Notes under the pieces: model-generated
What the model was told of the DNA's origin: nothing
The model's input: the letters and a program-made list of their open reading frames with translations, nothing else
Database searches by the model: none
Position numbers and translations under genes: made by a program
Shown here: positions 38,701-51,240 of the stretch, in pieces
Layout: each line of letters opens with the position of its first letter
How positions within the stretch are numbered: position 1 is the stretch's first letter
Assembly: GCA_029961685.1 (NCBI GenBank)
Contig: JARWKL010000009.1
Span: forward strand, 16,301,237 to 16,365,236
Direction: 5' to 3'
Length of the DNA stretch: 64,000 bases
Source: Aristolochia californica
Taxonomy: Eukaryota; Streptophyta; Magnoliopsida; Piperales; Aristolochiaceae

Positions 38701-40434
38701 GGCCACATTTTTTTAAGGAATGACTTTTGGGTTGGGATTCAACACTCAGTTTAAAATTCCCTCGCCTCCCCTTTTCCCGACGATTGCAAAACCTGATATA
38801 TAAAGACTAAAACGAGTTTTAAATCCCTAAAAATTACACAAACTTTTTGGAAATATCTCTCTCCATATTTGTGCATTGTGCATTTCCATTTTAGATGTGT
38901 ACATTTTTCTTAAATCAAAACTTGAGTTTTCACTTTTTCCTTCATCTCGTAAACAAAAAACAGAATAGATGACAACGAAATGAAAATTTTAGACTCCGTG
39001 TATGGAGAAAATTTAAAGCAATAACAAACGTAAGTAAAGAAAATTTATTCACACACCACAAATGAAGAAAAAAGTTTTCTCATCCAAGTTTGGGAAATTC
39101 CACTAGTTCAGCAACCCCAATAGGTTGGAATTTGATAAGAAAGAGATTTTTCTACACATGCTTTAAAAAATGGATATGCATGGCTCGAAACATGTTAAAG
39201 TTGCAAATGACCCATGGATCCAAACCTTTCAAAAAGAATAAAAAACTTCTCATTAAATTCTCAAGTGAACGTGCGGTGGGATATTTAACCGAGTCAAACA
39301 AGCCATTATTTTGCCCAAGCTGACCTAGCGATCATTGATCATTGTAAACTGATTTATCATGCGTAACGGGCCACATTTTTTTAAGGAATGACTTTTGGGT
39401 TGGGATTCAACACTCAGTTTAAAATTCCCTCGCCTCCCCTTTTCCCGACGATTGCAAAACCTGATATATAAAGACTAAAACGAGTTTTAAATCCCTAAAA
39501 ATTACACAAACTTTTTGGAAATATCTCTCTCCATATTTGTGCATTGTGCATTTCCATTTTAGATGTGTACATTTTTCTTAAATCAAAACTTGAGTTTTCA
39601 CTTTTTCCTTCATCTCGTAGACAAAAAACAGAATAGATGGCAACGAAATGAAAATTTTAGACTCTGTGTATGGAGAAAATTTAAAGCAATAACAAACGTA
39701 ACTAAAGAAAATTTATTCACACACCACAAATGAAGAAAAAAGTTTTCTCATCCAAGTTTGGGAAATTCCACTAGTTCAGCAACCCCAATAGTTTGGAATT
39801 TGATAAGAAAGAGATTTTTCTACACATGCTTTAAAAAATGGATATGCATGGCTCGAAACATGTTAAAGTTGCAAATGACCCATGGATCCAAACCTATCAA
39901 AAAGAATAAAAAACTTCTCATTAAATTCTCAAGTGAACGTGCAGTGGGATATTTAACCGAGTCAAACAAGCCATTATTTTGCCCATTAACAAAAAGCTGA
40001 CCTAGCCATCATTGATCATTGCAAACTGATTTATCTTGCGTAACGGGCCACATTTTTTTAAGGAATGACTTTTGGGTTGGGATTCAACACTCAGTTTAAA
40101 ATTCCCTCGCCTCCCCTTTTCCCGACGATTGCAAAACCTGATATATAAAGACTAAAACGAGTTTTAAATCCCTAAAAATTACACAAACATTTTGGAAATA
40201 TCTCTCTCCATATTTGTGCATTGTGCATTTCCATTTTAGATGTGTACATTTTTCTTAAATCAAAACTTGAGTTTTCACTTTTTCCTTCATCTCGTAGACA
40301 AAAAACAGAATAGATGACAACGAAATGAAAATTTTAGACTCCGTGTATGGAGAAAATTTAAAGCAATAACAAACGTAAGTAAAGAAAATTTATTCACACA
40401 CCACAAATGAAGAAAAAAGTTTTCTCATCCAAGT
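35710..40434 (+). repeat. Satellite block 9: locally amplified P''/S/P' monomers
   Basis: Units start at 35710 (P'' with AATAGTTTGG), 36385 (S), 37062 (P''), 37738 (P'), 38413 (S), 39090 (deletion unit, 668 bp) and 39758 (P''). All three P'' units share private AATAGTTTGG and are preceded by GATGGCAACG and CGTAACTAAAG. The S units share CCATTAGTTC, CTTCGCATT and AAAGGTTGACC with the one at 32326. The tail at 37062 switches to the GATATATAAGAC/AATTGCAC type, so heads and tails have been reshuffled. Confidence 0.93.
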
Positions 40435-43135
40435 TTGGGAAATTCCACTGGTTCAGCAACCCCAATAGGTTGGAATTTGATAAGAAAGAGATTTTTCTAC
40501 ACATGCTTTAAAAAATGGATATGCATGGCACGAAACATGTTAAAGTTGCAAATGACCCATGGATCCAAACCTTTCAAAAAGAATAAAAAACTTCTCATTA
40601 AATTCTCAAGTGAACGTGCAGTGGGATATTTAACCGAGTCAAACAAGCCATTATTTTGCCCATTAACAAAAAGCTGACCTAGCGATCATTGATCATTGTA
40701 AACTGATTTATCATGCGTAACGGGCCACATTTTTTTAAGGAATGACTTTTGGGTTGGGATTCAACACTCAGTTTAAAATTCCCTCGCCTCCCCATTTCCC
40801 GACAATTGCAAAACCTGATATATAAAGACTAAAACGAGTTTTAAATCCCTAAAAATTACACAAACTTTTTGGAAATATCTCTCTCCATATTTGTGCATTG
40901 TGCATTTCCATTTTAGATGTGTACATTTTTCTTAAATCAAAACTTGAGTTTTCACTTTTTCCTTCATCTCGTAGACAAAAAACAGAATAGATGACAACGA
41001 AATGAAAATTTTAGACTCTGTGTATGGAGAAAACTTAAAGCAATAACAAACGTAAGTAAAGAAAATTTATTCACACACCACAAATGAAGAAAAAAGTTTT
41101 CTCATCCAAGTTTGGGAAATTCCACTAGTTCAGCAACCCCAATAGGTTGGAATTTGATAAGAAAGAGATTTTTCTACACATGCTTTAAAAAATGGATATG
41201 CATGGCACGAAACATGTTAAAGTTGCAAATGACCCATGGATCCAAACCTTCCAAAAAGAATAAAAAACTTCTCATTAAATTCTCAAGTGAACGTGCAGTG
41301 GGATATTTAACCGAGTCAAACAAGCCATTATTTTGCCCATTAACAAAAAGCTGACCTAGCGATCATTGATCATTGTAAACTGATTTATCATGAGTAACGG
41401 GCCACATTTTTTTAAGGAATGACTTTTGGGTTGGGATTCAACACTCAGTTTAAAATTCCCTCGCCTCCCCTTTTCCCGACGATTGCAAAACCTGATACAT
41501 AAAGACTAAAACGAGTCTTAAATCCCTATAAAATTACACAAACTTTTTGGAAATATCTCTCTCCATATTTGTGCATTGTGCATTTCCATTTTAGATGTGT
41601 ACATTTTTCTTAAATCAAAACTTGAGTTTTCACTTTTTCCTTCATCTCGTAGACAAAAAACAGAATAGATGACAACGAAATGAAAATTTTAGACTCTGTG
41701 TATGGAGAAAATTTAAAGCAATAACAAACGTAAGTAAAGAAAATTTATTCACACACCACAAATGAAGAAAAAAGTTTTCTCATCCAAGTTTGGGAAATTC
41801 CACTAGTTCAGCAACCCCAATAGGTTGGAATTTGATAAGAAAGAGATTTTTATACACATGCTTTAAAAAATGGATATGCATGGCTCGAAACATGTTAAAG
41901 TTGCAAATGACCCATGGATCCAAACCTTTCAAAAAGAATAAAAAACTTCTCATTAAATTCTCAAGTGAACGTGCGGTGGGATATTTAACCGAGTCAAACA
42001 AGCCATTATTTTGCCCAAGCTGACCTAGCGATCATTGATCATTGTAAACTGATTTATCATGCGTAACGGGCCACATTTTTTTAAGGAATGACTTTTGGGT
42101 TGGGATTCAACACTCAGTTTAAAATTCCCTCGCCTCCCCTTTTCCCGACGATTGCAAAACCTGATATATAAAGACTAAAACGAGTTTTAAATCCCTAAAA
42201 ATTACACAAACTTTTTGGAAATATCTCTCTCCATATTTGTGCATTGTGCATTTCCATTTTAGATGTGTACATTTTTCTTAAATCAAAACTTGAGTTTTCA
42301 CTTTTTCCTTCATCTCGTAGACAAAAAAAAGAATAGATGACAACGAAATGAAAATTTTAGACTCTGTGTATGGAGAAAACTTAAAGCAATAACAAACGTA
42401 AGTAAATAAAATTTATTCACACACCACAAATGAAGAAAAAATTTTTCTCATCCAAGTTTGGGAAATTCCACTAGTTCAGCAACCCCAATAGGTTGGAATT
42501 TGATAAGAAAGAGATTTTTCTACACATGCTTTAAAAAATGGATATGCATGGCACGAAACATGTTAAAGTTGCAAATGACCCATGGATCCAAACCTTTCAA
42601 AAACAATAAAAAACTTCTCATTAAATTCTCAAGTGAACGTGCAGTGGGATATTTAACCGAGTCAAACAAGCCATTATTTTGCCCACTAACGAAAAGCTGA
42701 CCTAGCGATCATTGATCATTGTAAACTGATTTATCATGCGTGACGGGCCACATTTTTTTAAGGAATGACTTTTGGGTTGGGATTCAACACTCAGTTTAAA
42801 ATTCCCTCGCCTCCCCTTTTCCCGACGATTGCAAAACCTTATATATAAAGACTAAAACGAGTTTTAAATCCCTATAAAATTACACAAACTTTTTGGAAAT
42901 ATCTCTCTCCATATTTGTGCATTGTGCATTTCCATTTTAGATGTGTACATTTTTCTTAAATCAAAACTTTAGTTTTCACTTTTTCCTTCATCTCGTAGAC
43001 AAAAAACAGAATAGATGACAACGAAATGAAAATTTTAGACTCTGTGTATGGAGAAAATTTAAAGCAATAACAAACGTAAGTAAAGAAAATTTATTCACAC
43101 ACCACAAATGAAGAAAAGAGTTTTCTCATCCAAGT
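40435..43135 (+). repeat. Satellite block 10: A1-A2-B-A
   Basis: Units start at 40435 (A1, private CCACTGGTTC and GACAATTGC), 41112 (A2, AACCTTCCAAAAAG and GAGTCTTAAAT), 41790 (B) and 42458 (A, AAACAATAAA, then CCCACTAACGAAAAGC and GTGACGGG). The order A1-A2-B-A also occurs at 24243-26942 and 50564-53264. The tail of 42458 has ACCTTATATATAAAG and CTATAAAATT with CTTTAG, a combination seen again only after 59315. Confidence 0.93.
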
Positions 43136-46100
43136 TTGGGAAATTCCACTAGTTCAGCAACCCCAATAGGTTGGAATTTGATAAGAAAGAGATTTTTCTA
43201 CACATGCTTTAAAAAATGGATATGCATGGCTCGAAACATGTTAAAGTTGCAAATAACCCATGGATCCAAACCTTTCAACAAGAATAAAAAACTTCTCATT
43301 AAATTCTCAAGTGAACGTGCGGTGGGATATTTAACCGAGTCAAACAAGCCATTATTTTGCCCAAGCTGACCTAGCGATCATTGATCATTGTAAACTGATT
43401 TATCATGCGTAACGGGCCACATTTTTTTAAGGAATGACTTTTGGGTTGGGATTCAACACTCAGTTTAAAATTCCCTCGCCTCCCCTTTTCCCGACGATTG
43501 CAAAACCTGATATATAAAGACTAAAACGAGTTTTAAATCCCTAAAAATTACACAAACTTTTTGGAAATATCTCTCTCCATATTTGTGCATTGTGCATTTC
43601 CATTTTAGATGTGTACATTTTTCTTAAATCAAAACTTGAGTTTTCACTTTTTCCTTCATCTCGTAGACAAAAAACAGAATAGATGACAACGAAATGAAAA
43701 TTTTAGACTCTGTGTATGGAGAAAACTTAAAGCAATAACAAACGTAAGTAAAGAAAATTTATTCACACACCACAAATGAAGAAAAAAGTTTTCTCATCCA
43801 AGTTTGGGAAATTCCACTAGTTCAGCAACCCCAATAGGTTGGAATTTGATAAGAAAGAGATTTTTCTACACATGCTTTAAAAAATGGATATGCATGGCAC
43901 GAAACATGTTAAAGTTGCAAATGACCCATGGATCCAAACCTTTCAAAAAGAATAAAAAACTTCTCATTAAATTCTCAAGTGAACGTGCGGTGGGATATTT
44001 AACCGAGTCAAACAAGCCATTATTTTGCCCAAGCTGACCTAGCGATCATTGATCATTGTAAACTGATTTATCATGCGTAACGGGCCACATTTTTTTAAGG
44101 AATGACTTTTGGGTTGGGATTCAACACTCAGTTTAAAATTCCCTCGCCTCCCCTTTTCCCGACGATTGCAAAACCTGATATATAAAGACTAAAACGAGTT
44201 TTAAATCCCTAAAAATTACACAAACTTTTTGGAAATATCTCTCTCCATATTTGTGCATTGTGCATTTCCATTTTAGATGTGTACATTTTTCTTAAATCAA
44301 AACTTGAGTTTTCACTTTTTCCTTCATCTCGTAGACAAAAAACAGAATAGATGACAACGAAATGAAAATTTTAGACTCTGTGTACGGAGAAAATTTAAAG
44401 CAATAACAAACGTAAGTAAAGAAAATTTATTCACACACCACAAATGAAGAAAAGAGTTTTCTCATCCAAGTTTGGGAAATTCCACTAGTTCAGCAACCCC
44501 AATAGGTTGGAATTTGATAAGAAAGAGATTTTTCTACACATGCTTTAAAAAATGGATATGCATGGCACGAAACATGTTAAAGTTGCAAATGACCCATGGA
44601 TCCAAACCTATCAAAAAGAATAAAAAACTTCTCATTAAATTCTCAAGTGAACGTGCTGTGGGATATTTAACCGAGTCAAACAAGCCATTATTTTGCCCAT
44701 TAACAAAAAGCTGACCTAGCGATCATTGATCATTGTAAACTGATTTATCATGCGTAACGGGCCACATTTTTTTAAGGAATGACTTTTGGGTTGGGATTCA
44801 ACACTCAGTTTAAAATTCCCTCGCCTCCCCATTTCCCGACGATTGCAAAACCTGATATATAAAGACTAAAACGAGTTTTAAATCCCTAAACATTACACAA
44901 ACTTTTTGGAAATATCTCTCTCCATATTTGTGCATTGTGCATTTCCATTTTAGATGTGTACATTTTTCTTAAATCAAAACTTGAGTTTTCACTTTTTCCT
45001 TCATCTCGTAGACAAAAAACAGAATAGATGACAACGAAATGAAAATTTTAGACTCTGTGTATGGAGAAAACTTAAAGCAATAACAAACGTAGGTAAAGAA
45101 AATTTATTCACACACCACAAATGAAGAAAAAAGTTTTCTCATCCAAGTTTGGGAAATTCCACTAGTTCAGCAACCCCAATAGGTTGGAATTTGATAAGAA
45201 AGAGATTTTTCTACACATGCTTTAAAAAATGGATATGCATGGCACGAAACATGTTAAAGTTGCAAATGACCCATGGATCCAAACCTTTCAAAAAGAATAA
45301 AAAACTTCTCATTAAATTCTCAAGTGAACGTGCAGTGGGATATTTAACCGAGTCAAACAAGCCATTATTTTGCCCATTAACAAAAAGCTGACCTAGCGAT
45401 CATTGATCATTGTAAACTGATTTATCATGCGTAACGGGCCACATTTTTTTAAGGAATGACTTTTGGGTTGGGATTCAACACTCAGTTTAAAATTCCCTCG
45501 CCTCCCCATTTCCCGACGATTGCAAAACCTGATATATAAAGACTAAAACGAGTTTTAAATCCCTAAACATTACACAAACTTTTTGGAAATATCTCTCTCC
45601 ATATTTGTGCATTGTGCATTTCCATTTTAGATGTGTACATTTTTCTTAAATCAAAACTTGAGTTTTCACTTTTTCCTTCATCTCGTAGACAAAAAACAGA
45701 ATAGATGACAACGAAATGAAAATTTTAGACTCTGTGTATGGAGAAAACTTAAAGCAATAACAAACGTAAGTAAAGAAAATTTATTCACACACCACAAATG
45801 AAGAAAAAAGTTTTCTCATCCAAGTTTGGGAAATTCCACTAGTTCAGCAACCCCAATAGGTTGGAATTTGATAAGAAAGAGATTTTTCTACACATGCTTT
45901 AAAAAATGGATATGCATGGCACGAAACATGTTAAAGTTGCAAATGACCCATGGATCCAAACCTTTCAAAAAGAATAAAAAACTTCTCATTAAATTCTCAA
46001 GTGAACGTGCAGTGGGATATTTAACCGAGTCAAACAAGCCATTATTTTGCCCATTAACAAAAAGCTGACCTAGCGATCATTGATCATTGTAAACTGATTT

Positions 46101-47856
46101 ATCATGCGTAACGGGCCACATTTTTTTAAGGAATGACTTTTGGGTTGGGATTCAACACTCAGTTTAAAATTCCCTCGCCTCCCCTTTTCCCGACGATTGC
46201 AAAACCTGATATATAAAGACTAAAACGAGTTTTAAATCCCTAAAAATTACACAAACTTTTTGGAAATATCTCTCTCCATATTTGTGCATTGTGCATTTCC
46301 ATTTTAGATGTGTACATTTTTCTTAAATCAAAACTTGAGTTTTCACTTTTTCCTTCATCTCGTAGACCAAAAACAGAATAGATGACAACGAAATGAAAAT
46401 TTTAGACTCTGTGTATGGAGAAAATTTAAAGCAATAACAAACGTAAGTAAAGAAAATTTATTCACACACCACAAATGAAGAAAAAAGTTTTCTCATCCAA
46501 GTTTGGGAAATTCCACTAGTTCAGCAACCCCAATAGGTTGGAATTTGATAAGAAAGAGATTTTTCTACACATGCTTTAAAAAATGGATATGCATGGCACG
46601 AAACATGTTAAAGTTGCAAATGACCCATGGATCCAAACCTTTCAAAAAGAATAAAAAACTTCTCATTAAATTCTCAAGTGAACGTGCAGTGGGATATTTA
46701 ACCGAGTCAAACAAGCCATTATTTTGCCCATTAACAAAAAGCTGACCTAGCGATCATTGATCATTGTAAACTGATTTATCATGCGTAACGGGCCACATTT
46801 TTTTAAGGAATGACTTTTGGGTTGGGATTCAACACTCAGTTTAAAATTCCCTCGCCTCCCCATTTCCCGACGATTGCAAAACCTGATATATAAAGACTAA
46901 AACGAGTTTTAAATCCCTAAAAATTACACAAACTTTTTGGAAATATCTCTCTCCATATTTGTGCATTGTGCATTTCCATTTTAGATGTGTACATTTTTCT
47001 TAAATCAAAACTTGAGTTTTCACTTTTTCCTTCATCTCGTAGACAAAAAACAGAATAGATGACAACGAAATGAAAATTTTAGACTCTGTGTATGGAGAAA
47101 ACTTAAAGCAATAACAAACGTAAGTAAAGAAAATTTATTCACACACCACAAATGAAGAAAAAAGTTTTCTCATCCAAGTTTGGGAAATTCCACTAGTTCA
47201 GCAACCCCAATAGGTTGGAATTTGATAAGAAAGAGATTTTTCTACACATGCTTTAAAAAATGGATATGCATGGCACGAAACATGTTAAAGTTGCAAATGA
47301 CCCATGGATCCAAACCTTTCAAAAAGAATAAAAAACTTCTCATTAAATTCTCAAGTGAACGTGCAGTGGGATATTTAACCGAGTCAAACAAGCCATTATT
47401 TTGCCCATTAACAAAAAGCTGACCTAGCGACCATTGATCATTGTAAACTGATTTATCTTGCGTAACGGGCCACATTTTTTTAAGGAATGACTTTTGGGTT
47501 GGGATTCAACACTCAGTTTAAAATTCCCTCGCCTCCCCTTTTCCCGACGATTGCAAAACCTGATATATAAAGACTAAAACGAGTTTTAAATCCCTAAAAA
47601 TTACACAAACATTTTGGAAATATCTCTCTCCATATTTGTGCATTGTGCATTTCCATTTTAGATGTGTACATTTTTCTTAAATCAGAACTTTAGTTTTCAA
47701 TTTTTCCTTCATCTCGTAGACAAAAAACAGAATAGATGACAACGAAATGAAAATTTTAGACTCTGTGTATGGAGAAAATTTAAAGCAATAACAAACGTAA
47801 GTAAAGAAAATTTATTCACACACCACAAATGAAGAAAAGAGTTTTCTCATCCAAGT
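43136..47856 (+). repeat. Satellite block 11: two deletion units and a run of five A-like monomers
   Basis: Units start at 43136 (I head with TTCAACAAG plus 9-bp deletion), 43804 (A head plus deletion), 44472 (P with GCACGAAAC and GTGCTGTGG), 45149, 45826, 46503 and 47180 (all A). The tails of 44472 and 45149 share CTAAACATTACAC and CCCCATTTCCC. They differ little, as expected for a recent single-monomer duplication. The tail of 47180 carries the pre-cassette markers TTATCTTGCG, ACATTTTGG and ATCAGAACTTTAG. Confidence 0.93.
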
Positions 47857-50800
47857 TTGGGAAATTCCACTAGTTCAGCAACCCCAATAGGTTGGAATTT
47901 GATAAGAAAGAGATTTTTCTACACATGCTTTAAAAAATGGATATGCATGGCTCGAAACATGTTAAAGTTGCAAATAACCCATGGATCCAAACCTTTCAAC
48001 AAGAATAAAAAACTTCTCATTAAATTCTCAAGTGAACGTGCGGTGGGATATTTAACCGACTCAAACAAGCCATTATTTTGCCCATTAACAAAAAGCTGAC
48101 CTAGCGATCATTGATCATTGTAAACTGATTTATCATGCGTAACGGGCCACATTTTTTTAAGGAATGACTTTTGGGTTGGGATTCAACACTCAGTTTAAAA
48201 TTCCCTCGCCTCCCCTTTTCCTGACGATTGCAAAACCTGATATATAAAGACTAAAACGAGTTTTAAATCCCTAAAAATTACACAAACTTTTTGGAAATAT
48301 CTCTCTCCATATTTGTGCATTGTGCATTTCCATTTTAGAAGTGTACATTTTTCTTAAATCAAAACTTTAGTTTTCACTTTTTCCTTCATCTCGTAGACAA
48401 AAAACAGAATAGATGACAACGAAATGAAAATTTTAGACTCTGTGTATGGAGAAAATTTAAAGCAATAACAAACGTAAGTAATGAAAATTTATTCACACAC
48501 CACAAATGAAGAAAAAATTTTCCTCATCCAAGTTTGGGAAATTCCTCTAGTTCAGCAACCCCAATAGGTTGGAATTTGATAAGAAAGGGATTTTTCTGCA
48601 CATGCTTTAAAAAATGGATATGCATGCTCGAAACATGTTAAAGTTGCAAATGACCCATGGATCCAAACCTTTCAAAAAGAATAAAAAACTTCTCATTAAA
48701 TTCTCAAGTGAATGTGCGGTGGGATATTTAACCGAGTCAAACAAGCCATTATTTTGCCCATTAACGAAAATCTGACCTAGCGATCATTGATCATTGTAAA
48801 CTGATTTATCATGCGTGACGGGCCACATTTTTTTAAGGAATGACTTTTGGGTTGGGATTCAACACTCAGTTCAAAATTCCCTCGCCTCCCCTTTTCCCGA
48901 CGATTGCAAAACCTGATATATAAAGACTAAAACGAGTTTTAAATCCCTAAAAATTACACAAACTTTTTGGAAATATCTCTCTCCATATTTGTGCATTGTG
49001 CATTTCCATTTTAGATGTGTACATTTTTCTTAAATCAAAACTTAAGTTTTCACTTTTTCCTTCATCTCGTAGACAAAAAACAGAATAGATGACAACGAAA
49101 TGAAAATTTTAGACTCTGTGTATGGAGAAAATTTAAAGCAATAACAAACGTAAGTAAAGAAAATTTATTCACACACCACAAATGAAGAAAAAAGTTTTCT
49201 CATCCAAGTTTGGGAAATTCCACTAGTTCAGCAACCCCAATAGGTTGGAATTTGATAAGAAAGAGATTTTTCTACACATGCTTTAAAAAATGGATATGCA
49301 TGGCTCGAAACATGTTAAAGTTGCAAATGACCCATGGATCCAAACCTATCAAAAAGAATAAAAAACTTCTCATTAAATTCTCAAGTGAACGTGCGGTGGG
49401 ATATTTAACCGAGTCAAACAAGCCATTATTTTGCCCATTAACAAAAAGCTGACCTAGCGATCATTGATCATTGTAAACTGATTTATCATGCGTAACGGGC
49501 CACATTTTTTTAAGGAATGACTTTTGGGTTGGGATTCAACACTCAGTTTAAAATTCCCTCGCCTCCCCTTTTCCCGACGATTGCAAAACCTGATATATAA
49601 AGACTAAAACGAGTTTTAAATCCCTAAAAATTACACAAACTTTTTGGAAATATCTCTCTCCATATTTGTGCATTGTGCATTTCCATTTTAAATGTGTACA
49701 TTTTTCTTAAATCAAAACTTGAGTTTTCACTTTTTCCTTCATCTCGTAGACAAAAAACAGAATAGATGACAACGAAATGAAAATTTTAGACTCTGTGTAT
49801 GGAGAAAATTTAAAGCAATAACAAACGTAAGTAAAGAAAATTTATTCACACACCACAAATGAAGAAAAGAGTTTTCTCATCCAAGTTTGGGAAATTCCAC
49901 TAGTTCAGCAACCCCAATAGGTTGGAATTTGATAAGAAAGAGATTTTTCTACACATGCTTTAAAAAATGGATATGCATGACTCGAAACATGTTAAAGTTG
50001 CAAATAACCCATGGATCCAAACCTTTCAAAAAGAATAAAAAACTTCTCATTAAATTCTCAAGTGAACGTGCGGTGGGATATTTAACCGAGTCAAACAAGC
50101 CATTATTTTGCCCATTAACAAAAAGCTGACCTAGCGATCATTGATCATTGTAAACTGATTTATCATGCGTAACGGGCCACATTTTTTTAAGGAATGACTT
50201 TTGGGTTGGGATTCAACACTCAGTTTAAAATTCCCTCGCCTCCCCTTTTCCCGACGATTGCAAAACTTGATATATAAAGACTAAAACGAGTTTTAAATCC
50301 CTAAAAATTACACAAACTTTTTGGAAATATCTCTCTCCATATTTGTGCATTGTGCATTTCCATTTTAGATGTGTACATTTTTCTTAAATCAAAACTTGAG
50401 TTTTCACTTTTTCCTTCATCTCGTAGACAAAAAACAGAATAGATGACAACGAAATGAAAATTTTAGACTCTGTGTATGGAGAAAATTTAAAGCAATAACA
50501 AACGTAAGTAAAGAAAATTTATTCACACACCACAAATGAAGAAAAAAGTTTTCTCATCCAAGTTTGGGAAATTCCACTAGTTCAGCAACCCCAATAGGTT
50601 GGAATTTGATAAGAAAGAGATTTTTCTACACATGCTTTAAAAAATGGATATGCATGGCACGAAACATGTTAAAGTTCCAAATGACCCATGGATCCAAACC
50701 TTTCAAAAAGAATAAAAAACTTCTCATTAAATTCTCAAGTGAACGTGCAGTGGGATATTTAACCGACTCAAACAAGCCATTATTTTGCCCATTAACAAAA

Positions 50801-51240
50801 AGCTGACCTAGCGGTCATTGATCATTGTAAACTGATTTATCATGCGTAACGGGCCACATTTTTTTAAGGAAAGACTTTTGGGTTGGGATTCAACACTCAG
50901 TTTAAAATTCCCTCGCCTCCCCATTTCCCGACGATTGCAAAACCTGATATATAAAGACTAAAACGAGTTTTAAATCCCTAAAAATTACACAAACTTTTTG
51001 GAAAAATCTCTCTCCATATTTGTGCATTGTGCATTTCCATTTTAGATGTGTACATTTTTCTTAAATCAAAACTTGAGTTTTCACTTTTTCCTTCATCTCG
51101 TAGACAAAAAACAGAATAGATGACAACGAAATGAAAATTTTAGACTCTGTGTATGGAGAAAACTTAAAGCAATAACAAACGTAAGTAAAGAAAATTTATT
51201 CACACACCACAAATGAAGAAAAAAGTTTTCTCATCCAAGT
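47857..51240 (+). repeat. Satellite block 12: third I-D-P-I cassette, then A1
   Basis: Units start at 47857 (I, TTCAACAAG and private ACCGACTC), 48534 (D), 49210 (P), 49887 (I, GCATGACTCG) and 50564 (A1, AAGTTCCAAATG and ACCGACTC). The first three units match 34357-36384 and 20183-22212 in order. The tail of 49210 has CATTTTAAATGTG, shared with the P and I tails near 22014 and 22690. The tail of 49887 has AAAACTTGAT, shared with the tails near 23270 and 23944. Confidence 0.93.
48534..49209 (+). repeat. Divergent D-type monomer, 676 bp
   Basis: This has the full D signature, including upstream GTAATGAAAATTT, CTTCTCATT and GCGTGACGGG. Private changes include GTGAATGTGCGG, GAAAATCTGACC, CAGTTCAAAATT and AACTTAAGTTTT. 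It lies 13,500 bp after the D unit at 35034. Confidence 0.95.
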
